From Streptomyces sp. SJL17-4 (GTDB taxonomy: Bacteria > Actinomycetota > Actinomycetes > Streptomycetales > Streptomycetaceae): DNA of 64,000 nt. The DNA lies in contig NZ_CP104578.1 in NCBI RefSeq assembly GCF_036826855.1, positions 4,499,501-4,563,500 of the forward strand, written 5' to 3'. The notes below the pieces were generated by a model. The model did no database searches. It was given only the letters and a program-made list of their open reading frames with translations, and was not told the DNA's origin. Both the position numbers and the translations under genes were made by a program. Shown piece by piece: positions 35,801 to 42,783 of the stretch (its first letter is position 1; every line of letters starts with the position of its first letter).

Positions 35801-36448
35801 GACCTCGCCGAGGTGTACACGGTGTGGGGCGGGTACGCGTACGGGCGCGGGCTCGAAGGCCGCCCGGCGCGCGCCGAGATGGAGACGGCGTACAAGCGGA
35901 TCGCGGTGGCCGCGAAGAACACCGACACCCGCGAGCACGACATCGCCGACTCCGACGACTACTTCCAGTACCACGGCGGCATGGTGGCGACCGTCCGCGC
36001 GCTCAAGGGCACGGCCCCCGAGGCGTACATCGGCGACTCCACCCGCCCCGAGACCGTCCGCACCCGGACGCTCGTCGAGGAGACCTCCCGGGTCTTCCGG
36101 GCCCGCGTGGTCAACCCGCGCTGGATCGAGGCGATGCGCCGCCACGGCTACAAGGGCGCGTTCGAGCTGGCGGCGACCGTCGACTACCTCTTCGGGTACG
36201 ACGCCACGACCGGCGTGGTCGCCGACTGGATGTACGACAAGCTCACCCAGGAGTACGTCCTCGACCCGGAGAACCAGGCCTTCCTGAAGGAGGCCAACCC
36301 CTGGGCCCTGCACGGCATCGCGGAGCGGCTCCTCGAAGCCGAGTCGCGCGGCATGTGGGAGAAGCCGGACCCGGAGACCCTGGCCGCCCTGCGCCAGGTG
36401 TTCCTGGAGACCGAGGGCGACCTGGAGGGTTCCTCCGACGACGACTAG
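32816..36448 (+). CDS. cobN: Aerobic cobaltochelatase subunit CobN
   Basis: The 1210-residue large subunit of the ATP-dependent chelatase that inserts cobalt into hydrogenobyrinate a,c-diamide, working with CobS/CobT-type subunits that are not in this window. Motifs include the N-terminal LLLLSHSDTDLLSA, YYRAHHMSGNTAFVDAL, ILIQPPRGFGENPIAIYHDP, MVHLGKHGNLEWLPGKNAGL and ADSDDYFQYHGGMVATVR. The length is normal. It follows the riboswitch and GAGGAAGG. Its TAG stop overlaps the opposing ABC-F stop through a shared CTAG. Confidence 0.97.
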   Translation: MLLLLSHSDTDLLSARAANANAAAAGGPVEYRFANPARLPLAELTALLAEAELVVVRLLGGLRSWEEGLDAVRAAGKPVVVLSGEQAPDAQLMEASTVPVGVATEAHAYLAHGGPANLEQLARFLSDTVLLTGHGFEAPAAAPTWGPLERTPKRTDGPTVAVLYYRAHHMSGNTAFVDALCEAIEDAGAQALPLYVASLRAPEPELLDRLRTADAIVTTVLAAGGTKPAEAQAGGDEEAWDAGALAALDVPILQALCLTGSRAAWEENDEGLSPLDAASQVAVPEFDGRLITVPFSFKEIDEDGLPAYVADAERAARVAGIAVRHARLRHIPNAEKRLALVLSAYPTKHSRIGNAVGLDTPASAVSLLRRLREEGYDFGPAEDLPGLVSGDGDELIYALIEAGGHDQDWLTEEQLAKNPVRIPAADYKRWYATLPEELRTHVEEHWGPAPGEMFLDRSRNPEGDIVLAALRRGNLLILIQPPRGFGENPIAIYHDPDLPPSHHYLAAYRWIAARAEDGGFGADAMVHLGKHGNLEWLPGKNAGLSAACGPDAALGDIPLIYPFLVNDPGEGTQAKRRVHATLVDHLVPPMARADSYGDIARLEQLLDEYAQISSMDPAKLPAIRAQIWTLIQAAKLDHDLGLEQRPEDDGFDDFLLHVDGWLCEVKDAQIRDGLHVLGGAPEGEARVNLVLSILRARQIWGGTQALPGLREALGLDESAATRTTADEAEAKARELVEAMEAADWSVDAIPAVAAAYGSEVHAVLRFACEQVVPRLAATTDELSHAVHALNGGFVPAGPSGSPLRGLVNVLPTGRNFYSVDPKAVPSRLAWETGQALADSLLERYRTDNGEWPTSVGLSLWGTSAMRTAGDDVAEALALLGVRPLWDEASRRVNGLEPIPLAELGRPRVDVTLRISGFFRDAFPHVIGLLDDAVRLVAGLEGESAEDNYVRAHAQADLAEHGDERRATTRIFGSRPGTYGAGILQLIDSRDWRTDADLAEVYTVWGGYAYGRGLEGRPARAEMETAYKRIAVAAKNTDTREHDIADSDDYFQYHGGMVATVRALKGTAPEAYIGDSTRPETVRTRTLVEETSRVFRARVVNPRWIEAMRRHGYKGAFELAATVDYLFGYDATTGVVADWMYDKLTQEYVLDPENQAFLKEANPWALHGIAERLLEAESRGMWEKPDPETLAALRQVFLETEGDLEGSSDDD

Positions 36449-38079
36449 GTCGTCACCAGCTCCGGGGCCGGTGCCAGTTCGAGGCGGCGGCCCCGGAAGC
36501 CCGCCCTGAGGCGCCGGTCGTGGGTGACCACGACCAGCGTGCCCGGGTAGTGCGCGAGCGCGGCGTCGATCTCCTCCACGAGCGCCGGGGCCAGATGGTT
36601 GGTCGGCTCGTCGAGGAGGAGCAGATCGGCCGGTTCGGTGACGAGGCGCGCCAGTTCGAGTTTCCGGCGCTGTCCTGTCGACAGATACCGGACCGGGGTT
36701 GTCAGGTCCCCGGCGGAGAAGAGACCGAGGGCGAGCAGGTGGTCCGTACGGTCCGCTCCGAAGGCCTCGCCCACCGTACGGGGGTCGGTGGGTGGGGCCG
36801 TCTCCTGGCGGAGCATTCCGACCCGGGCAGGCACGTCCACCGTGCCCGCGTCCGGGACGAGTTCGCCCGCGAGCACCTTCAGGAGGGTGCTCTTCCCGGC
36901 GCCGTTCGGGCCGGTGACGAGGAGCCGCTCGCCCGCGTCGAGGTGCAGGGCGTCGAGCCGGAGCCGGCCGTCCACGCGGACGTCGGCGAGGTCGACGGGC
37001 GCGCCTTCCCCACGGAGCTCCGCGTGGAACCGCAGCGGCTCCGGGGGCGCCGGCACCGGGTCGGTGGTCAGCCGGTCGAGGCGCTCGCGGGCGGCCCGGA
37101 TGCGGCTCATCGCCCCGTGCGCCCGTGACCGGGCCCGGAAGGCGCCCGCCCCGCTGAACGCGGCCGGTGCCTTGCGCGGGATGGCCGAGAAACGGTCGAT
37201 GTTCGTGTCGGCGAGCGCCCTGTACCGGACGAGTTCGGCCCTCCACTCCTCGTGCTCCCGCTGTCTGCGGGCCCGTTCGGCGGCCCGCCCGGCGAGGTAG
37301 CCGCTGTAGCCGTCGCCGTAGCGGCGGACGGTGTGGCGGTCCTCGTCGACCTCGAGGACGGCGGTGGCGACCCGGTCGAGGAAGACCCGGTCGTGGGAGA
37401 CGGCGACGACCGTGCCCCGGTGGGCGCGCAGCCGCTCCTCCAGCCAGGCCACGGCCGCGTCGTCGAGGTCGTTGGTCGGCTCGTCGAGCAGCAGCAGTTC
37501 GGGCTCGGCGGCGAGGACGGCGGCGAGCGCGAGCCGGGACCGCTGCCCGCCCGAGAGGGTGCCGAGGGGCCGGGCCCGGTCGAGCGGGCCGGGTTCGCCG
37601 AGCCGCCGAAGGGTGGTCTCGACCCGCCGGTCGGCTCCCGCGCCGCCCCGCGCCTCGTAGGCGGCGAGCAGCTCCTCGTATCCGGCGAGGTCACCGGTCT
37701 CGGCGAGCGCCGACTCCGCCGCCCGGATCGCCCGCTCCAGCTCCCGTATGTCCGCGAGCACGTGGTCGACGGCGTCACCGACGGTCGGAGCCGGGGTCGG
37801 GGCCGGGGCCGGGGTCGCGGTCGCGGTCGCGGGCAGGTCCAGGGTCTGGGCGAGGTGACCGAGGCCGCCGGGGGTTTCGACCGTCACCGTGCCGTTGTCG
37901 GGGGTCTCCAGGCCGGCGAGGAGTCGGAGGAGGGTCGATTTCCCGGAGCCGTTGTCCCCGACGACGCCGAGGCGTTCACCGGCTCGGACGGAGAGGGAGA
38001 CCCGGTCGAGCACGGTCCGGTGGTGGACGTGCCGGTCGTCGTAGCGCTTGGTGACGTCGGTGAGTTGGGCACGGAACAA
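36445..38079 (-). CDS. ABC-F family ATPase (ribosome-protection or translation factor type)
   Basis: A 544-residue protein with two ABC domains and no membrane part. Domain 1 has GDNGSGKST, LSGGQRSRLALA and LLLLDEPTNDLDD. Domain 2 has GPNGAGKST, LSTGQRRKLELA and LLLLDEPTNHL. The linker (about 250-330) is the P-site tRNA interaction motif region and is Arg-rich (FRARSRAHGAMSRIRAARER). A Thr-Ala/Pro-Ala linker interrupts domain 1. ABC-F proteins either displace ribosome-targeting antibiotics or regulate elongation. I choose TTG at 38079 because AGGAG lies eight bases upstream; an in-frame TTG at 38106 lacks this. A TetR-like operator lies upstream. Confidence 0.93.
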   Translation of the reverse strand: MFRAQLTDVTKRYDDRHVHHRTVLDRVSLSVRAGERLGVVGDNGSGKSTLLRLLAGLETPDNGTVTVETPGGLGHLAQTLDLPATATATPAPAPTPAPTVGDAVDHVLADIRELERAIRAAESALAETGDLAGYEELLAAYEARGGAGADRRVETTLRRLGEPGPLDRARPLGTLSGGQRSRLALAAVLAAEPELLLLDEPTNDLDDAAVAWLEERLRAHRGTVVAVSHDRVFLDRVATAVLEVDEDRHTVRRYGDGYSGYLAGRAAERARRQREHEEWRAELVRYRALADTNIDRFSAIPRKAPAAFSGAGAFRARSRAHGAMSRIRAARERLDRLTTDPVPAPPEPLRFHAELRGEGAPVDLADVRVDGRLRLDALHLDAGERLLVTGPNGAGKSTLLKVLAGELVPDAGTVDVPARVGMLRQETAPPTDPRTVGEAFGADRTDHLLALGLFSAGDLTTPVRYLSTGQRRKLELARLVTEPADLLLLDEPTNHLAPALVEEIDAALAHYPGTLVVVTHDRRLRAGFRGRRLELAPAPELVTT

Positions 38080-38130
38080 AGGGTGACTCCTGTTCGTCGA
38101 CGACAAGATCGGGCGAGATCGAGCGCAATC

Positions 38131-38150
38131 GAAACGAGACGTCTCGTCTC
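38131..38150. promoter_or_regulatory. 20-bp TetR-type operator upstream of the ABC-F gene
   Basis: GAAACGAGAC and GTCTCGTCTC form an inverted repeat with one mismatched pair; the inner 14 bp (ACGAGACGTCTCGT) are a perfect palindrome. It lies 52-71 bp upstream of the ABC-F start. This is a form often bound by TetR/AcrR repressors, but no TetR gene lies in the window. Confidence 0.6.
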
Positions 38151-38202
38151 ATGTCGTCGACGGTACTCCGGATGTGACCCCTTCGCAAGACGCTCCGTCT
38201 CG

Positions 38203-38550
38203 TCAGGCCGAGACCGTGCGCAGCGCGAGCGCGGCTATCGCGAGCAGCGTGATGACCACGACCGGCGCTATCTCGTAGTCCTTCGCCCGCAGGTGGGTGA
38301 TCAGTGCGCCGATGAAGTAGAGCGTGACGCCGATCGCCGCCGCCCCGCCGAGCACCGGCACGGCGAGCCCCGCGAGCAGGCCGAGCGCGCCCGCCGCCTT
38401 CAGTGTCGCGAGGCGTGGCAGCCAGGAATCCGGCACGTCGAGCTTGGTCATGCTGCCGACGATCTGTGGGTTGCGGGTGAAGGTCAGGAAGGCCGAGGCC
38501 GAGAGGGCGAAAGCGAGCAGCGCGGCGACGACGGCATAAGCGATGAACAT
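38203..38550 (-). CDS. DoxX-like family membrane protein
   Basis: A 115-residue protein with four hydrophobic helices (YAVVAALLAFALSASAFL, LATLKAAGALGLLAGLAV, GAAAIGVTLYFIGALITHLR, VVVITLLAIAALAL). It has the DoxX-like VPDSWLPRLATLKAAGALG motif between helices 1 and 2. DoxX-type proteins have been linked to redox stress and quinone reduction. It is divergent from a MarR gene with a palindromic operator between them, so that regulator probably controls it. Confidence 0.87.
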   Translation of the reverse strand: MFIAYAVVAALLAFALSASAFLTFTRNPQIVGSMTKLDVPDSWLPRLATLKAAGALGLLAGLAVPVLGGAAAIGVTLYFIGALITHLRAKDYEIAPVVVITLLAIAALALRTVSA

Positions 38551-38575
38551 GGATCAGCTCCGATGGTCCGACAGC

Positions 38576-38599
38576 TTCAATCGTTGAACTGTATCAACG
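38576..38599. promoter_or_regulatory. MarR-type operator between doxX-like and marR genes
   Basis: Two overlapping palindromes: TTCAA-TCG-TTGAA (38576-38588) and CGTTGA-N6-TCAACG (38582-38599). TTGA/TCAA half-sites with short spacers are typical of MarR operators, and the site lies in the divergent promoter gap. Confidence 0.65.
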
Positions 38600-38633
38600 G
38601 TTTCCCTCGCTCCACAATAGGGCCGCTGCTACG

Positions 38634-39119
38634 GTGGACGACATGGCAGCTCTCCCGACCGACCGCCTCGGCTTCCTCCTCTCCTTCCGCGGGGAGCTCA
38701 CCGGCGCGCGCATCCGCGCCGCCCTGGGCGTGGCCGGACTCCACCCGAGGAACGCGATGACGCTGATGCAGCTCGCCCCCGGGTCGATGAGCCAGCGCGA
38801 GCTGGCCGCCGCCATGGAGATCGACCCCAGCCAACTCGTCGCGATCCTCAACGAGCTGGAATCGGAGGGGCTCGCCGAGCGGCGCCGCGATCCGGCCGAC
38901 CGGCGCCGTCACATCGTGGAGATCACCGAGGCGGGCGCCGCCGCCCTGGAGCGGGTCGACGCGGCCGTGAGCGCGGCCGAGCGCGAACTCTTCGGCGACC
39001 TCACCGAGGCCGAACAGGTCCTGCTGCGCGGCCTGTTGGACCGAGTCGTCGTGGACGCGGCCGAGCACGACTGCGACGGCGGGCAGGAAGGATCGCCGGA
39101 GGGCGCACGCGACCGATGA
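38634..39119 (+). CDS. MarR family transcriptional regulator
   Basis: A 161-residue winged-helix regulator. LHPRNAMTLMQLAPGSMSQRELAAAM and IDPSQLVAILNELESEGLAERR form the DNA-binding helices, and RRRDPADRRRHIVEIT the wing. The start is GTG at 38634 or ATG at 38643; neither has a strong ribosome site. It is divergent from the DoxX-like gene and probably co-transcribed with the alpha/beta hydrolase gene 65 bp downstream. The ligand is unknown, perhaps a phenolic or an oxidant. Confidence 0.92.
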   Translation: MDDMAALPTDRLGFLLSFRGELTGARIRAALGVAGLHPRNAMTLMQLAPGSMSQRELAAAMEIDPSQLVAILNELESEGLAERRRDPADRRRHIVEITEAGAAALERVDAAVSAAERELFGDLTEAEQVLLRGLLDRVVVDAAEHDCDGGQEGSPEGARDR

Positions 39120-39184
39120 GTTCCGGTGGGGCCGGGGGTCCACCCCCATGAACAGCCGAACGGCCCACCACCGAGGAGACCACC

Positions 39185-40060
39185 ATGGTCGAGACCGACA
39201 CCCGCGTCCTGGACACCGCCGGCGCGACCCTGCGCTACGACGTACGCCCCGGCACCGGGACCGCCGAGCGACCCCTGCTGCTGATCGGCTCCCCGATGGA
39301 CGCCACCGGCTTCACCACGCTCGCCTCCCACTTCGCCGACCGGACCGTCGTCACGTACGACCCGCGCGGGGTGTCCCGCAGCGAGCGCACCGACGGCGCG
39401 ACGGAGACGCTCCCCGAGGAGCACGCCGACGACCTGGCCCGGCTGATCGAGGCGCTCGGCGCCGGACCCGTGGACGTCTTCGCGAGCAGTGGCGGCGCGG
39501 TCAACGCCCTCGCGCTCGTCGCCCGGCGCGGCGACCTGGTGCACACCCTGGTCGCGCACGAGCCCCCGACCGCCCAGGTCGTCCCGGACCGCGCGGCGGC
39601 CCTGGAGGTCTGCGCGGACGTCCACGCGACCTATCTGCGGGACGGCTGGGGACCCGCGATGGCCAAGTTCCTGGCACTGACCGCCCGCACGGGCGAGTTC
39701 CCGGCGAACTGGGCCGAGGAGCCCGCCCCCTCCCCGGCCGCGTTCGGTCTGCCCGCCGAGGACGACGGCTCGCGCGGCGACCCGCTGCTCGGCCAGAACA
39801 TCCGCGGCTGCACCTCCTACGTCCCCGACTTCCCCGCCCTGCGCGCCGCGCCGACCCGGATCGTCGTCGCGGCCGGCAAGGAGTCCGAGGGCACCTTCGC
39901 CGCCCGCGCGGCGGTCGCCGTCGCCGAGGGCGTCGGCACCCCGCTCGCCGTCTTCCCGAGCCACCACGGCGGCTTCCTGGGCGGCGAGTTCGGCCAGCAG
40001 GGCGCTCCGGTGGAGTTCGCGGAGGCACTGCGCGCGGTCCTCGACGAGAGCGCCAACTGA
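39185..40060 (+). CDS. Alpha/beta hydrolase
   Basis: A 291-residue cytoplasmic hydrolase. VVTYDPRGVSRSER follows strand 4, the nucleophile elbow is VFASSGGAVNALAL (Ser in an SxSxGG variant of GxSxG), and the C-terminal FPSHHGGFLGGEFGQQG supplies the catalytic His. The first Gly of the elbow is replaced by Ala/Ser. GAGGAG lies six bases before the ATG. It sits in a likely operon with the MarR regulator; the substrate could be an inducer of that regulator. Confidence 0.88.
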   Translation: MVETDTRVLDTAGATLRYDVRPGTGTAERPLLLIGSPMDATGFTTLASHFADRTVVTYDPRGVSRSERTDGATETLPEEHADDLARLIEALGAGPVDVFASSGGAVNALALVARRGDLVHTLVAHEPPTAQVVPDRAAALEVCADVHATYLRDGWGPAMAKFLALTARTGEFPANWAEEPAPSPAAFGLPAEDDGSRGDPLLGQNIRGCTSYVPDFPALRAAPTRIVVAAGKESEGTFAARAAVAVAEGVGTPLAVFPSHHGGFLGGEFGQQGAPVEFAEALRAVLDESAN

Positions 40061-40156
40061 GCGGGTGGGTCAGCTGACCGGCCGCGCCGACTGAGCGGGT
40101 GGGGCAGCTGACCGGCCGCGCCGACTGACCGGATACGTCGGCCGACCGGCTACGTC
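40055..40156. repeat. Three degenerate 34-bp tandem repeats
   Basis: Units start at 40055, 40089 and 40123. The first two differ at two positions and the third is more diverged. The first overlaps the hydrolase stop codon. The rest of the gap to 40278 shows no gene. Confidence 0.8.
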
Positions 40157-40278
40157 AGCTCTTCGTCGCGGCGGCGGCCTTCACCGCCGCCGCGTCGACG
40201 CATGAAGATCTCCCCATTCATCAGCATGTGTGCCGTTCGACAACCTGTGGACAGGGTCCGCATCCGAAAGGAGGACTA

Positions 40279-40327
40279 GTTGTTCTAGCGCAGTGCGAAC
40301 AACTTGTTCTATGCTGATGCGAACAAG
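40279..40327. promoter_or_regulatory. Two abutting inverted repeats, likely GntR (YtrA-type) operators
   Basis: Site 1 has arms GTTGTTC (40279-40285) and GAACAAC (40297-40303). Site 2 has arms CTTGTTC (40303-40309) and GAACAAG (40321-40327). Both have 11-bp spacers, and the site starts are 24 bp apart. They lie just upstream of the DUF1648/GntR operon and include a TATGCT that could be the -10 box. Confidence 0.75.
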
Positions 40328-40339
40328 GGAGGGTTTCTC

Positions 40340-41341
40340 ATGAACCGAGCCAGGCCGACCACTCCGGCAACATCAGCAACGCCCGCCACAGGGCTTCTTC
40401 GCGCGCTCGCCGCGTTCCCGTTCCTCCTCGCCCTCGTCGGCCACCTGACGCTGCTCGCCGTTTGGGACGACCGCATCCCCGACACCCTCGCCACCCACTT
40501 CTCCGGGGTCGACGGCGGCCGCGCCGACGGCTTCACCGGCCGCACCGCGTTCGCCGTCATCGGCGTCGCCCTGCTCATCGGACTCGGCACCGGCTGGACG
40601 GTCCTCGTCCGCCGTACCGCGCTCTGGGGCGCCTGGGCGACGGCCGGCTTCGCCGGAGCGCTGCTCGGCCTCCTCGTACGGGAGAACCTGGACGCCGTCG
40701 ACCCGGCCCAGGTCGTCGCCCCGCTCACCACCCTGGCGCTCGGCGCGGCCGTGGCCGCCCTCTGCGCCCTCGCGGGCTGGGCGCTGACCCGCCTCGTACC
40801 GGCCGGGGACGGGCCGGACGCCCCCGAGGGCGAGCCCGACGCGCCCCGGCTCACGCTCGGCGCGAGCGAGGTCGCCGGCTGGACCCGCGCCACCGGCTCC
40901 CGGCCGCTGACCGTGCTCTCCGTGCTCGCCCTCGCCGCCGTCCCGGCCGGCCTGGTCCTCGCGCCCTGGCCCGGCGCCCTGCTCGCGCTGCTCGGCCTGG
41001 TCGTCGGCGTACCCGGGCTGGCCCTCGCCCGGGTCCGGGTCACCGTCGACCGGCGCGGCGTCACCGTCCGGCCCTCCCTCGTCTCCCGGCCACGCGTGCG
41101 CGTGCCGCTCGACGAGGTCGCGGGCGCGAGCGTCCGGGAGCTCGACACCGCCGCCGTGCTCGCCGACTTCGGCGGCTGGGGCTACCGGGTCCGCGCCGGG
41201 CGTACGGGCGTGGTGCTGCACTCCGGCGAGGCCCTCGTCGTACGGCGGGACAGCGGGCGCGAGTTCGCGGTCACCGTGCCCGACGCGGGCACCGCCGCCG
41301 CCCTCCTCAACACGCTCGCCGAGCGGCATGGGAAGGTCTGA
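40340..41341 (+). CDS. DUF1648 domain membrane protein
   Basis: A 333-residue protein with several hydrophobic helices in two groups (about residues 20-150 and 205-245). A DUF1648 motif (DRIPDTLATHFSGVDGGRADG) lies in the first loop and a soluble beta-type domain forms the last 90 residues. GGGAGGG precedes the ATG at 40340. It is followed two bases later by a YtrA-type GntR gene, a common arrangement for bacitracin- or envelope-stress-related operons. Its function is unknown. Confidence 0.85.
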   Translation: MNRARPTTPATSATPATGLLRALAAFPFLLALVGHLTLLAVWDDRIPDTLATHFSGVDGGRADGFTGRTAFAVIGVALLIGLGTGWTVLVRRTALWGAWATAGFAGALLGLLVRENLDAVDPAQVVAPLTTLALGAAVAALCALAGWALTRLVPAGDGPDAPEGEPDAPRLTLGASEVAGWTRATGSRPLTVLSVLALAAVPAGLVLAPWPGALLALLGLVVGVPGLALARVRVTVDRRGVTVRPSLVSRPRVRVPLDEVAGASVRELDTAAVLADFGGWGYRVRAGRTGVVLHSGEALVVRRDSGREFAVTVPDAGTAAALLNTLAERHGKV

Positions 41342-41343
41342 CC

Positions 41344-41700
41344 GTGCTCTTCCGTGTCGACCCGGCCTCCGCCGTGCCCCTCGGCGACCAGATCGCCGCC
41401 TGCGTCCGGGGCGCCCTCGCCGACGGCTCCGCCGCACCCGGCGAGCGCCTCCCGGCCGCCCGGGAACTCGCCGACTCCCTGGGCGTCAACGTCCACACCG
41501 TCCTCCGCGGCTACCAGCGGCTCCGGGAGGAGGGCCTGATCGAACTCCGCCGGGGCCGCGGCGCCCTCATCGTCCCGGGCGTCACCGCCCCCGACCGCGC
41601 CCGCCTGGTCTCCCGGCTCCGCGAGGCGGCGGCGGACGCCCGCGAACTGGGACTGACGGACGAGGAGTTCGTGGAACTGGCGCGGACGAGCCTGGGCTAG
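41344..41700 (+). CDS. GntR family (YtrA subfamily) regulator
   Basis: A 118-residue short regulator. The winged helix (VPLGDQIAACVRGALADG, GERLPAARELADSLGVNVH and TVLRGYQRLREEGLI) is followed by a short helical tail without a ligand-binding domain, as in the YtrA group. The GTG at 41344 starts two bases after the upstream stop. It probably represses its own operon through the two palindromes at 40279-40327. Confidence 0.93.
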   Translation: MLFRVDPASAVPLGDQIAACVRGALADGSAAPGERLPAARELADSLGVNVHTVLRGYQRLREEGLIELRRGRGALIVPGVTAPDRARLVSRLREAAADARELGLTDEEFVELARTSLG

Positions 41701-41704
41701 GCCG

Positions 41705-42664
41705 TCACGACAGTTCCCGTACGGGCGACCCCGCCAGAAACGCCTCGATGTCCTCCACCGCCTGCCCGAAGTACCGCCCGTAGTTCCCCTCCGTCACATA
41801 GCCGAGGTGCGGCAGCGCCAGCACGTTCGGCAGGGACCGCAGCGGGTCGTCCGCGGGCAGTGGCTCCGTCTCGAAGACATCGAGCCCGGCCCCCGCGATC
41901 CACCCCTCGCGCAGCGCCCGCAGCAGCGCACCGCCGTCGACGAGCCCCGCCCGGGAGGTGTTGACGAGGTACGCGTGCGGGCGCATCGCCCGTAGCTCGC
42001 GCTCCCCGACCAGGCCGCGGGTGCGGTCCGAGAGCACCATGTGGAGCGAGACGAAGTCGCTCTCCGCGAACAGCTCCCGCTTGTCCTTCGCGGGCCGTAC
42101 GCCGTGCTCGGCGGCCCGCTCCTCCGTCAGGTTCGGGCTCCACGCGCGTACGTCCATCCCGAAGGCGAGGCCGATCCGGGCCACCCGGGCGCCGATCTTG
42201 CCGAGGCCGACGAGACCGAGGGTCCGGCCGGCCAGGTCGGCGCCGACGGTGGACTGCCAGGGCCCGCCCTCGCGCAGCGCGCGCGCCTCGGCCGGTACGT
42301 GCCGGGCGAGGCCGAGGAGGAGCGCCCAGGTGAGTTCGGTGGGCGGCTCGGAGCTGCTGGCCGTGCCGCAGACGGTGACCCCGCGCGCGCGTGCGGCGGC
42401 GACGTCGACGGAGGCGTTGCGCATCCCGGAGGTGATCAGGAGCCGGAGCCGGGGGAGCCGGGCCAGGAGCCCGGCGTCGACGGGGGTCCGTTCCCGCATG
42501 ACGACGAGGATCTCGCAGTCCTCGACGGCGGCGACGAGCGCGTCCCGGTCGGCGAGGTGCTCGCGCAGGACGCGTACGTCGACGCGGTCGGCGAGCGGAC
42601 TCCAGTCGGCGGATGCCAGGGCCACGCCCTGGTAGTCGTCGAGTACGGCGCAGCGCAGCTTCAT
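41705..42664 (-). CDS. D-2-hydroxyacid dehydrogenase family protein
   Basis: A 319-residue NAD(P)-dependent dehydrogenase. The nucleotide-binding motif is LGLVGLGKIGARVARIG (GxGxxG), then RAWSPNLT. Catalytic Arg lies in VNTSRAGLVDGGALL, Glu in DVFETEPLPADDPL and His in ALPHLGYVTEGNYGRYF. The His is followed by Leu rather than the more usual Ile-Gly context, typical of the phosphoglycerate-dehydrogenase-like subgroup. The start at 42664 has no strong ribosome site. It is convergent with the GntR gene (four bases apart). Confidence 0.93.
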   Translation of the reverse strand: MKLRCAVLDDYQGVALASADWSPLADRVDVRVLREHLADRDALVAAVEDCEILVVMRERTPVDAGLLARLPRLRLLITSGMRNASVDVAAARARGVTVCGTASSSEPPTELTWALLLGLARHVPAEARALREGGPWQSTVGADLAGRTLGLVGLGKIGARVARIGLAFGMDVRAWSPNLTEERAAEHGVRPAKDKRELFAESDFVSLHMVLSDRTRGLVGERELRAMRPHAYLVNTSRAGLVDGGALLRALREGWIAGAGLDVFETEPLPADDPLRSLPNVLALPHLGYVTEGNYGRYFGQAVEDIEAFLAGSPVRELS

Positions 42665-42783
42665 GACGGCATGATCGCGCACGCCCCGGGGCCGGATCGC
42701 CCTCCTGCCGACATCGCGATCCTGCAGAGCCGGCTCGGCCCTGGCCCTGACGGCCGCGGCTCTCGTCCGACCTCCCGGGCGCC

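Noticed and set aside
32642..37246. A 1534-residue minus-strand open frame across cobN
   Set aside because: It is antisense to cobN, low in sense for any known fold, and open only because of the G/C third-position bias. The cobN product is unmistakable.
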